A DNA stretch of 6,151 nt, taken from an uncultured Acetatifactor sp. GTDB lineage: Bacteria > Bacillota > Clostridia > Lachnospirales > Lachnospiraceae. The notes beneath the pieces were generated by a model. It was not told the origin of the DNA, did not search any database, and saw only the letters and a program-made list of their open reading frames with translations. The position numbers were made by a program, and so were the translations under genes. Positions 1 through 5,942 of the stretch are shown in pieces. Position 1 is the stretch's first letter. Each line of letters begins with the position of its first letter. The DNA is taken from contig CAOOJO010000177.1 of NCBI GenBank assembly GCA_948496895.1, forward strand, positions 1-6,151, given 5' to 3'.

Positions 1-154
1 CAGGGAAATCTACTTCTCCCAATATCCCGAGGAACGGCTGAAAGCTGCGGGAGCGACAGGAGGAACCCATCCTGAGCCGGGCAGAAACAGGGCAGAGGGA
101 TGTACGGAAAGAGACATGACAGGGAAAGGAGGCGGAAATTATGGCTTCAGATAA
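1..154 (+). CDS. ABC transporter half-subunit, C-terminal end only (partial)
   Basis: The frame starting at base 2 is open and ends at TAA 152-154, leaving 50 residues of a gene that begins before the window. The first visible residues, REIYFSQYPEER, resemble the usual end of type IV ABC exporter ATPase domains ('..YREIYxSQ..'), after which a variable glycine- and charge-rich tail of about 38 residues follows. The gene overlaps the next ABC gene by 14 bases (141-154), and the ribosome-binding site of that gene lies inside this one, so the two are almost certainly translated together as a heterodimeric exporter. No ATPase motif is visible because only the tail is present, so identification depends on the short C-terminal match and on the neighbour. 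The long tail is unusual but could simply be poorly conserved. Confidence 0.75.
   Translation, partial: REIYFSQYPEERLKAAGATGGTHPEPGRNRAEGCTERDMTGKGGGNYGFR
125..132 (+). promoter_or_regulatory. Ribosome-binding site of the second ABC gene
   Basis: AAAGGAGG ends 8 bases before the ATG at 141. It is a near-perfect Shine-Dalgarno sequence. It lies inside the 3' end of the upstream ABC gene and supports both the start chosen at 141 and coupled translation of the pair. Confidence 0.85.
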
Positions 155-1916
155 AAAACAGGTAAACAAGAAGGGACGCTCCGGCCAGATGGCGGCATTG
201 GGACAGGTGTTGAATTATATCAGAAGATACTGGCTGATGGTAGGTTTTTCCCTGGCACTGGCAGCAGTGACCGTCGTGCTGACCCTGTATGTGCCCATTC
301 TGACGGGGGATGCGGTGGACCTGCTTCTGGGACAGGGGGCAGTGGCTTTCCCGGCGGTTTTTTCCATTATGAAGAAGATCGGAATCGCGGTGGCGGTGAC
401 GGCCCTGTCCCAGTGGGTGATGAATACCTGCAACAACCACATCACTTACCATGTGGTGAAGGACATCAGAGAGGATGCCTTCGAAAAGCTGGAGAAGCTC
501 CCCCTGAAATACCTGGACGCCCACGCCTACGGCGACATTGTCAGCCGGGTGGTGGCGGATGTGGACACCTTCGCGGACGGCCTGCTCATGGGCTTCACCC
601 AGCTGTTCACAGGCGTGCTGACGATTATCGGCACCCTGATCTTCATGATGGTCACCAATGTGCCCATCGCTCTGGTGGTGGTGTGCATCACCCCGGTGTC
701 CTTCCTGGTAGCCAGGTTCATCGCCACAAGGACCTACTCCATGTTCAAGCTCCAGTCGGAGATTCGGGGAGAGCAGACCTCCCTGATCGAGGAGACCATT
801 GGGAACCAGAAGATCGTGAAGACCTTTTCCAGGGAGGAGGCGGTGAAGAGCCAGTTCGGGGAGATCAACCACAGACTCCAGGGCTGCTCCCTGCAGGCCA
901 TTTTCTTCTCCTCCATCACCAATCCCGCCACCCGCTTCGTCAACAGCCTGGTGTACGCGGGGGTGGGGATATTTGGCGCTTTCGTGGCCATCCGGGGCGG
1001 CATCAGCGTAGGGCGGCTGTCCTGCTTCCTAAGCTATGCCAACCAATATACAAAGCCCTTCAACGAGATATCCGGCGTGGTGACAGAGCTCCAGAATGCC
1101 CTGGCCTGCGCCGCCAGGATCTTCGAACTCATAGACCAGGAGCCTCAGGTGCCGGATGCCCAGGACGCGAAAGTGCTGACGGACGCGGCGGGCAACGTGG
1201 CTTTGGAGAACGTCTATTTCAGCTATGTGCCCGAGCGGAAATTGATCCAGAATTTCAACCTCACCGTAAAGCCCGGACAGCGGGTGGCCATCGTAGGCCC
1301 CACGGGCTGCGGCAAGACCACGGTGATCAACCTGCTGATGCGCTTCTATGACGTGGACAGCGGGCAGATCAGGGTGGACGGCACGGATATCCGGGACATC
1401 ACCAGAGGGAGCCTGCGCACCAGCTACGGCATGGTGCTCCAGGAGACCTGGCTGCGCAGCGGCACCATCCGGGACAATATCCGCATGGGAAAGCCGGGAG
1501 CTACCGAGAGCGAGGTGCTGCGTGCGGCCCAGGCGGCCCACGCCCACAGCTTCATCAAGCGCCTGCCCCAGGGGTACGATACGGTCATCACGGAGGACGG
1601 CGGCAGCCTGTCCCAGGGCCAGAAGCAGCTGCTGTGCATCGCCAGGGTGATGCTCTGCCTGCCGCCCATGCTGATCCTGGACGAGGCCACCTCCTCCATC
1701 GACACCCGCACGGAGATGCGGATTCAGAACGCCTTCGCGCGGATGATGGAGGGCAGGACCAGCTTCATTGTGGCCCACAGGCTCTCCACCATCCAGGAGG
1801 CGGACATCATCCTGGTGATGAAGGACGGCAACATCATCGAGCAGGGGAACCACCAGGAATTGCTTGCGCGGAAGGGTTTCTATTCCACCCTGTATCATTC
1901 TCAATTTGAGGGCTAA
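141..1916 (+). CDS. ABC exporter half-transporter (permease fused to ATPase), MdlB-like
   Basis: The 591-residue protein has the standard size for a half-transporter with an N-terminal six-helix membrane domain and a C-terminal ATPase. Hydrophobic segments are visible near residues 31-54, 76-93, 145-170, 174-195 and 262-285. The nucleotide-binding domain has an A-loop tyrosine near Y362, Walker A GPTGCGKTT at 386-394, Q-loop Q434, signature LSQGQ at 490-494, Walker B LILDEATSSID at 511-521 with catalytic E515, and the switch histidine in AHRLST (H546). All catalytic residues are present, so this ATPase site should be competent. The overlapping upstream partner suggests a heterodimer pumping an unknown substrate out of the cell; in such families this is often a drug, lipid or peptide, but nothing here identifies it. 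The stop codon directly abuts the palindromic element at 1917. Confidence 0.95.
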   Translation: MASDKKQVNKKGRSGQMAALGQVLNYIRRYWLMVGFSLALAAVTVVLTLYVPILTGDAVDLLLGQGAVAFPAVFSIMKKIGIAVAVTALSQWVMNTCNNHITYHVVKDIREDAFEKLEKLPLKYLDAHAYGDIVSRVVADVDTFADGLLMGFTQLFTGVLTIIGTLIFMMVTNVPIALVVVCITPVSFLVARFIATRTYSMFKLQSEIRGEQTSLIEETIGNQKIVKTFSREEAVKSQFGEINHRLQGCSLQAIFFSSITNPATRFVNSLVYAGVGIFGAFVAIRGGISVGRLSCFLSYANQYTKPFNEISGVVTELQNALACAARIFELIDQEPQVPDAQDAKVLTDAAGNVALENVYFSYVPERKLIQNFNLTVKPGQRVAIVGPTGCGKTTVINLLMRFYDVDSGQIRVDGTDIRDITRGSLRTSYGMVLQETWLRSGTIRDNIRMGKPGATESEVLRAAQAAHAHSFIKRLPQGYDTVITEDGGSLSQGQKQLLCIARVMLCLPPMLILDEATSSIDTRTEMRIQNAFARMMEGRTSFIVAHRLSTIQEADIILVMKDGNIIEQGNHQELLARKGFYSTLYHSQFEG

Positions 1917-1999
1917 GTGTGTAAAGATTTTCTAAGCGGCCAAGAGGGGGCATGGCCCACCTCTTTAGGACGCCCGCTAAGAAAATCTAAATTGCACAC
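1917..1999. repeat. 83-bp imperfect palindrome (MITE-like or structured RNA element)
   Basis: The first base after the ABC stop codon opens a long inverted repeat. GTGTGTAA (1917-1924) pairs with TTGCACAC (1992-1999) with one G-T wobble. AGATTTTCTAAGCGG (1925-1939) pairs with CCGCTAAGAAAATCT (1974-1988) with one mismatch. The right arm carries a 3-base AAA bulge (1989-1991). Inside, AAGAGG-GGGC (1942-1951) pairs with GCCC-A-CCTCTT (1955-1965) around an ATG loop with one bulged A. CC 1940-1941 may also pair with GG 1968-1969. About 32 base pairs are possible over 83 bases. There is no T-run after either end, so it does not look like a simple terminator. It could be a small dispersed palindromic element, the RNA end of the ABC transcript, or part of a leader for fruK. 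Confidence 0.75.
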
Positions 2000-2000
2000 A

Positions 2001-2029
2001 GAAGAATGCCCAAAGTGCGGGCATTCTTC
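2001..2029. repeat. Perfect 11-bp hairpin next to the palindrome
   Basis: GAAGAATGCCC (2001-2011) and GGGCATTCTTC (2019-2029) are exact inverted copies separated by a 7-base loop. It starts one base after the larger palindrome ends, so both probably belong to one structured element. It is followed by CGGTCTTGC rather than a run of T, which argues against an intrinsic terminator on the + strand. On the - strand it is followed by TGTGTGC, so the same holds there. Confidence 0.75.
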
Positions 2030-2095
2030 CGGTCTTGCACCGATTGTTTGTGCCGCGAAGGGCATGTTTGAAAGTGTGCAGAGATTCGTTCGGAG

Positions 2096-2130
2096 ACTGT
2101 CGGATGGTATTGGTCTGTCCGGCAGTTTTT
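2096..2130 (+). terminator. Terminator/attenuator-like hairpin just upstream of fruK
   Basis: ACTGTCGGA (2096-2104) pairs with TCCGGCAGT (2118-2126) with one G-T wobble; the stem can extend by one or two wobble pairs. The right arm runs straight into a five-T run (2126-2130). This is the layout of an intrinsic terminator. It sits only about 20 bases before the fruK ATG at 2150, so either it ends transcription from the ABC operon and fruK has a start site I cannot see, or it works as a conditional attenuator in a fruK leader. The loop of about 13 bases is longer than usual and the T-run is short, so strength is uncertain. Confidence 0.5.
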
Positions 2131-2149
2131 CGATAATGGGAGCAGCGAT

Positions 2150-3064
2150 ATGATTTACACAGTTACGTTCAATCCGTCACTGGATTACATCGTTTCGGTA
2201 GAGAATTTCAGGCTGGGCCTGACCAACAGGACGGACTCCGAATTGATTCTGCCGGGAGGGAAAGGTCTGAACGTCTCGAAGGTCCTGGGCAATTTAGGGG
2301 TGGACAATACGGCCCTGGGCTTCGTGGCAGGATTCACGGGAGAGGAGATTGTCCGCCGGACTGAGGAAATGGGCGTGAAATCGGACTTCATCCGAATCCA
2401 GGAAGGCATCTCCAGAATCAATCTGAAGCTGAAATCCATAAACGGGACGGAAATCAATGGCCGTGGCCCCCGGATAGGCGGGGAGGCAGTGGAGGAGCTG
2501 ACGCGTAAGCTGGACATCCTGGGGCAAGGGGATGCGTTGGTGCTGGCGGGAAGCATCCCGGGCTCCATGCCGGACGATATCTACAGGAAAATCCTGGAAA
2601 GGCTGGACGGGAGAGGCATCCTGACCGTAGTCGATGCCACAAAGGATTTGCTGGTGAACGTGCTGGAATACCATCCGTTCCTGGTGAAGCCCAACAACCA
2701 TGAGCTGGGGGAACTCTTCGGCGTGGAGCTGAAGGACAGAGCGGAGGTCGTCCCCTATGCGAAGAGGCTGAGAGGAATGGGGGCCGTGAATGTCCTGGTG
2801 TCCATGGCCGACCAGGGCGCGGTTCTGGCGGCGGGGGACGGGGAAATCTATGCATCTGACGCGCCCAGGGGAAAGCTGGTCAACGGCGTGGGCGCAGGGG
2901 ACTCCATGGTGGCAGGCTTCCTGGCAGGATGGATGGAACAGGGCGACTACGAACACGCCTTTCATATGGGGATAGCCGCGGGAAGCGCAAGCGCGTTCTC
3001 GGAGCTGCTGGCCACCAGGGAGGAAATCATGGCCATATATGGGCAGCTTACGGAAAAGGGATAA
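2150..3064 (+). CDS. fruK: 1-phosphofructokinase (PfkB family)
   Basis: This 304-residue cytoplasmic kinase is expected to use ATP to convert fructose 1-phosphate to fructose 1,6-bisphosphate. It opens with MIYTVTFNPSLDY, as FruK/LacC-type sugar-phosphate kinases do. PfkB signature 1 is PGGKGLNVSKVLGNLG (35-50). The substrate-side segment around EINGRGP (101-107) looks like FruK rather than LacC. KPNNHELGELFG spans 180-191. The C-terminal signature VGAGDSMVAGFLAG (247-260) contains the anion hole and the catalytic base D251. The start at ATG 2150 is preceded by GGGAG (2138-2142) at about 7 bases. Being followed by enzyme I of the PTS fits a fructose-uptake role, though no fruA permease lies in this window. 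Tagatose-6-phosphate kinase is the main alternative name. Length is normal and no key residue is missing. Confidence 0.92.
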   Translation: MIYTVTFNPSLDYIVSVENFRLGLTNRTDSELILPGGKGLNVSKVLGNLGVDNTALGFVAGFTGEEIVRRTEEMGVKSDFIRIQEGISRINLKLKSINGTEINGRGPRIGGEAVEELTRKLDILGQGDALVLAGSIPGSMPDDIYRKILERLDGRGILTVVDATKDLLVNVLEYHPFLVKPNNHELGELFGVELKDRAEVVPYAKRLRGMGAVNVLVSMADQGAVLAAGDGEIYASDAPRGKLVNGVGAGDSMVAGFLAGWMEQGDYEHAFHMGIAAGSASAFSELLATREEIMAIYGQLTEKG

Positions 3065-3084
3065 AGCGCACAGGAGGAGCATCC

Positions 3085-3111
3085 ATGGGAGACACGCGGA
3101 TAAATCGGTGA
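3085..3111 (+). CDS. Very short ORF (8 codons) with strong ribosome-binding site
   Basis: Between fruK and ptsI, AGGAGG (3072-3077) stands 7 bases before ATG 3085. That ATG opens the frame MGDTRINR and ends at TGA 3109-3111, 26 bases before the ptsI start. The Shine-Dalgarno match is as good as that of any full gene here, yet it leads to only eight residues. It could be a leader peptide that couples translation from fruK to ptsI, the remnant of a deleted gene such as ptsH (HPr), or an accident of sequence. Nothing in the eight residues resembles HPr. Translation is plausible; function is unknown. Confidence 0.3.
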   Translation: MGDTRINR

Positions 3112-3124
3112 CACAGACAGTTCC

Positions 3125-3130
3125 GGAGGT
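3125..3130 (+). promoter_or_regulatory. Ribosome-binding site that fixes the ptsI start
   Basis: GGAGGT lies 7 bases before ATG 3138. The same frame is open upstream to an ATG at 3039 inside fruK. That alternative start has no comparable ribosome-binding site and would add 33 basic residues unlike any enzyme I, so 3138 is preferred. Confidence 0.85.
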
Positions 3131-3137
3131 GGGCAAG

Positions 3138-4799
3138 ATGTGGATATATCATGGAAAGAACGTATTCGGGGGAATTGCCATCGGCAGGATTTCCGTGTAT
3201 AAAAAAATGGAAAATCGTGCAAAACGAGAGCAGGCGCAAAACCCGGAGGCAGAGGTTCTGCGTTATCGGGATGCCACCCAGGCAGCCCTGGAACAGTTGG
3301 AGGGGCTGTATGAAAAAGCCCTGCAGGAGGTGGGGGAGGCCAACGCGGCCATATTTGAAATCCACCGGATGATGCTGGAGGACGGCGACTTCCAGGAAGC
3401 CGTGGAGAACATCATCCACACCCTGTCCGTCAATGCGGAATACGCCGTGGCCCGGACGGCGGACAATTTCGTGCGGATGTTCCAGGCAATGGAGGACGAG
3501 TACATGCGGGACCGCGCCGCCGACATAAAGGATATCTCCGAACGTCTGCTGGCCATCCTCCAGGGCCGGGAGGAAGAGAGGCCTCAGAGGAAGGAGCCGG
3601 TCATTCTCCTGGCGGACGACCTCGCCCCCTCTGAGACCATACAGCTTGACACAAATCAGATTCGCGCGCTCGTGACTGTCCGGGGCTCCCTGAACTCCCA
3701 CACCGCCATCCTGGCCAGGACAATGGGGATTCCGGCCCTGGTGGGCACAGACATTCCCCTGGACGGTGCCATGGATGGGAAAACGGGCATCGTGGACAGC
3801 GCGGAGGGCGTGATTTACATCGACCCGGACCAGGAGACCTGCGCCAGGTTCCAAAAAGCCCTGGAGGAAATGGAAGAAGGGCATTCCATGGAACTCCTCC
3901 AGACCCTGAAGGGCAAGGAGAACATCACCCTGGACGGCCAGAGCATCCAGCTCCATGCCAATATCGGAAACCTGAAAGACCTGAACATGGTACTGCAGGG
4001 CGACGCAGGCGGAATAGGCCTGTTTCGCAGCGAATTCATCTATCTGGAGCGGGACAGCTTCCCCACGGAGGAGGAGCAGTTCCAAATCTACCGCGCCGTG
4101 GCCCAGACCATGGGCAGAAAGCGGTCGGTCATCCGCACCATGGACATCGGGGCGGACAAACAGTGCGGTTACTTCGGGATGGAGAAGGAGGAGAACCCTG
4201 CCCTTGGCTGCCGGGCCATCCGTATCTGCCTGACCCGTCCGGAAATCTTCAAGACCCAGCTGCGGGCCCTGTTTCGCGCAAGCGCATACGGGAACCTGGC
4301 CATCCTCTATCCCATGATCACCAGCGTGAAGGAGGTGCGAAGAATCCGGGAAATCGTGGAGGAGGTAAAAGCGCAGTTGACGGACCAGGGCCTGCCCTAT
4401 GGGAACCCGGAGCAGGGAATTATGATAGAGACCCCGGCCGCCGCGGTAATTAGCGACCTGCTGGCCAGAGAAGCGGACTTCTTCAGCATCGGCACCAATG
4501 ACCTGACCCAGTACATGCTGGCGCTGGACCGCCAGAATCCGGGGCTGGACGAATTCTGCGACATCCACCACCCCGCGGTGCTGCGCATGATTGAACTGGT
4601 GGTGCGCAATGCCCACAGGGCCGGAATCTGGGTGGGCATCTGTGGGGAGCTGGGGGCAGACCCGGAGCTGACCAGGGAGTTCCTTGCCATGGGCGTGGAC
4701 GAGCTGTCCGTCCCCCCGGGAAGGATTCTGCCGCTGCGTAAGGCCATACGGGAGACCGATGTCTCCGAATATAAAAGGACGCGTGAAAAGAGCTGGTAG
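3138..4799 (+). CDS. ptsI: PTS enzyme I (phosphoenolpyruvate-protein phosphotransferase)
   Basis: The 553-residue cytoplasmic enzyme takes phosphate from PEP onto a histidine and passes it to HPr, the first step of PTS sugar uptake. From ATG 3138, the phospho-histidine is H188 in GSLNSHTAILAR (the E. coli one is H189). The PEP-binding half shows GLFRSEFIYLER (294-305, R297), RTMDIGADK (333-341), NPALGCRAIR (353-362), IETPAA with E431, FFSIGTNDLTQY with N454 and D455, and the catalytic acid C502 in CGEL. These positions agree almost exactly with E. coli numbering, so the enzyme looks intact; it is about 20 residues shorter than typical, mostly at the C-terminus. The segment before the histidine has Ser and Asn where many EIs have Gly-Arg-Thr. 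It follows fruK after 73 bases, probably in one operon. No HPr gene is adjacent. Confidence 0.96.
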   Translation: MWIYHGKNVFGGIAIGRISVYKKMENRAKREQAQNPEAEVLRYRDATQAALEQLEGLYEKALQEVGEANAAIFEIHRMMLEDGDFQEAVENIIHTLSVNAEYAVARTADNFVRMFQAMEDEYMRDRAADIKDISERLLAILQGREEERPQRKEPVILLADDLAPSETIQLDTNQIRALVTVRGSLNSHTAILARTMGIPALVGTDIPLDGAMDGKTGIVDSAEGVIYIDPDQETCARFQKALEEMEEGHSMELLQTLKGKENITLDGQSIQLHANIGNLKDLNMVLQGDAGGIGLFRSEFIYLERDSFPTEEEQFQIYRAVAQTMGRKRSVIRTMDIGADKQCGYFGMEKEENPALGCRAIRICLTRPEIFKTQLRALFRASAYGNLAILYPMITSVKEVRRIREIVEEVKAQLTDQGLPYGNPEQGIMIETPAAAVISDLLAREADFFSIGTNDLTQYMLALDRQNPGLDEFCDIHHPAVLRMIELVVRNAHRAGIWVGICGELGADPELTREFLAMGVDELSVPPGRILPLRKAIRETDVSEYKRTREKSW

Positions 4800-4817
4800 G
4801 TACAGGCAAACTTGATT

Positions 4818-4862
4818 GGCAGATTAGGAGGGCAAAGCCGGGGCCGCGCTTAAGAATCTGCC
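4818..4862. repeat. Inverted repeat after ptsI
   Basis: GGCAGATT (4818-4825) and AATCTGCC (4855-4862) are exact inverted copies. A smaller hairpin inside them pairs AAGCCG with CG-c-GCTT. No T-run follows on either strand, so this is not a convincing intrinsic terminator. It may shape the 3' end of the fruK-ptsI transcript. It lies 18 bases after the ptsI stop. Confidence 0.4.
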
Positions 4863-4880
4863 CTGACACGCCGATATATA

Positions 4881-4908
4881 TTACAAAATATGGTTTGGGC
4901 ATTATACG
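4881..4908 (+). promoter_or_regulatory. Weak promoter candidate for the tandem paralogue genes
   Basis: The stretch 4871-4910 is AT-rich against its surroundings. TTACAA (4881-4886) and TATACG (4903-4908), 16 bases apart, each match four of six bases of the sigma-A consensus. This would start a transcript shortly before the gene at 4935. The match is weak and other spacings are possible in this AT-rich stretch. Confidence 0.25.
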
Positions 4909-4923
4909 CCATTCCGGAAAAGC

Positions 4924-4929
4924 GAGGGG
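4924..4929 (+). promoter_or_regulatory. Ribosome-binding site that fixes the start at 4935
   Basis: GAGGGG lies 5 bases before ATG 4935. The frame is open upstream to an ATG at 4890, but that start lacks a ribosome-binding site. The paralogue at 5943 also begins with MNIxNNIT, so the shorter start is clearly right. Confidence 0.8.
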
Positions 4930-4934
4930 CCGCC

Positions 4935-5894
4935 ATGAACATACAGAACAACATAACCGTCTTCAGCGGGGACACGAGGAACAACGCCCAGGCCGAATGG
5001 ACGAAAAAGGAAGGGACGGACAGCTACGATAAGAAGAGCAGGACCGTATACGCCGGGAATTTCCTGAAGGAATTCCCCCTGCGGGAAAAAATCCAGCAGA
5101 AGAAGGCCCAGGCCCAGGAGCGGGCCATGAAGATTGTGGGCGATGCCTGGGATGCCGACAAGGTGATAGACGATGAAATCAGGCAGCGTCAGGAGCGCAT
5201 CCGGGAGCTGAGGGAAGACAATAAGGACGCCATGGAGAACCTGAAGGAGTTCCGCCAGATGGAGGACGACCTGAGGGAGGGGTTCGGCGTGGCGGCTGAC
5301 AGTGAAGAGCAGATGGACCTGGAGCTTCTTAAGCGCGATGCCCGGGGTGCCGAGCTCACGAAGGAGGAGAAAGAGCGCCTGGCCGCAATCCAGGAGAATG
5401 GGATGACAGAGTATCAGCGCCGGGCCCTGGAAATCGATAAAACAGCTTCCTATTATCGAAAAATAGTAGCATCCAATAACGTAGCGGTGGCTGAAGAATC
5501 GGATGTCATAGAAGGCATCCGCGCGGAGCGGAATAAATACCATCCCATGCTGGATGCCCAGGCGCAGGCCGAGGACGTGCTGGCGTCGGCCCGGGATGAG
5601 GTCATAGGCCTGGTGACGGAGGAGGCCAAGGAGCATTTGGACGAAGAGCAGGAGAAGCGCGAGGAGCAGGCCGAGGCCATCGAGGAGAAGAGGGAAGAGC
5701 AGGAGGAGATCCTGGAGAAGCGGGAGGAGAGAGAAGAGGAGCTGGAAGAGCTGATTGAGGATATGCCCGTGAAAGAGATGACCGACCTGGGCCAGACCGT
5801 AGACGAGGTCAAGCAGCAGGTTCAGAAGGTGCTGAATGAGGCGAATCTCCTGGAGGAGGACATCAAGGGCGCCAAAGTGGACTTGAACGCCTGA
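4935..5894 (+). CDS. Uncharacterised charged coiled-coil protein, first of a tandem pair
   Basis: I do not know a function for this 319-residue protein. There is no signal peptide, membrane segment, cysteine cluster or enzyme motif. It begins MNIQNNITVFSGDT, then has a variable linker (about 21-36), YAGN (39-42) and EFPLR (46-50). A long charged helical stretch (about 50-115) follows, containing QQKKAQAQERAMKI. A middle region (116-228) precedes a Glu/Lys/Arg coiled coil (about 229-276) in which EKREE recurs at 240, 251 and 261, i.e. 10-11 residues apart. The end (277-319) is again helical, with LLEEDIKGA. A second copy begins 48 bases downstream. From memory, Lachnospiraceae genomes carry similar 'MNIxNNITxFxGDT' hypothetical proteins, often in several copies. 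A cytoplasmic structural or scaffold role is a guess from composition. An AT-rich patch interrupts the gene near 5431-5480. Confidence 0.88.
   Translation: MNIQNNITVFSGDTRNNAQAEWTKKEGTDSYDKKSRTVYAGNFLKEFPLREKIQQKKAQAQERAMKIVGDAWDADKVIDDEIRQRQERIRELREDNKDAMENLKEFRQMEDDLREGFGVAADSEEQMDLELLKRDARGAELTKEEKERLAAIQENGMTEYQRRALEIDKTASYYRKIVASNNVAVAEESDVIEGIRAERNKYHPMLDAQAQAEDVLASARDEVIGLVTEEAKEHLDEEQEKREEQAEAIEEKREEQEEILEKREEREEELEELIEDMPVKEMTDLGQTVDEVKQQVQKVLNEANLLEEDIKGAKVDLNA
5105..5137 (+). repeat. 33-bp direct repeat, copy 1 (shared with 6119-6151)
   Basis: Bases 5105-5137 are identical to 6119-6151, where the window ends, so the identity may continue. It encodes the conserved AQAQERAMKI segment of both paralogues and reflects gene duplication rather than a separate element. 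Confidence 0.9.
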
Positions 5895-5942
5895 GTGGAA
5901 CAGGGCAGGACTTAGACAGAATGGGAGCCAGGGGGGAAAGAC

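Noticed and set aside
413..1351. 312-codon + strand frame inside the ABC transporter gene
   Set aside because: It is a frame-shifted shadow of the ABC gene with Pro/Gly/Arg/His-rich low-complexity product and no domain.
1029..1904. 291-codon minus-strand frame opposite the ABC ATPase domain
   Set aside because: Antisense shadow of an intact, well-conserved gene; no ribosome-binding site or domain supports it.
1917..2153. 78-codon frame from GTG 1917 to a TGA overlapping the fruK ATG by 4 bases, containing a CPKCG motif
   Set aside because: The frame is made largely of perfect or near-perfect palindromes, and the CPKCG comes straight from the 2001-2029 hairpin. The GTG start has only a weak, too-close GAGGG. 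The product resembles no family I know. RNA/DNA structure explains it better, although the ATGA overlap is suggestive.
3039..3137. Upstream in-frame extension of ptsI by 33 codons
   Set aside because: It overlaps fruK, lacks a good ribosome-binding site and adds a basic stretch absent from enzyme I proteins, while ATG 3138 has GGAGGT at ideal spacing and puts the key residues at E. coli positions.
3048..4616. 522-codon open frame on the minus strand opposite ptsI
   Set aside because: It lies entirely antisense to a clearly identified enzyme I. Long antisense frames are common opposite GC-rich genes, and its His/Leu/Gly-rich product shows no recognisable domain.
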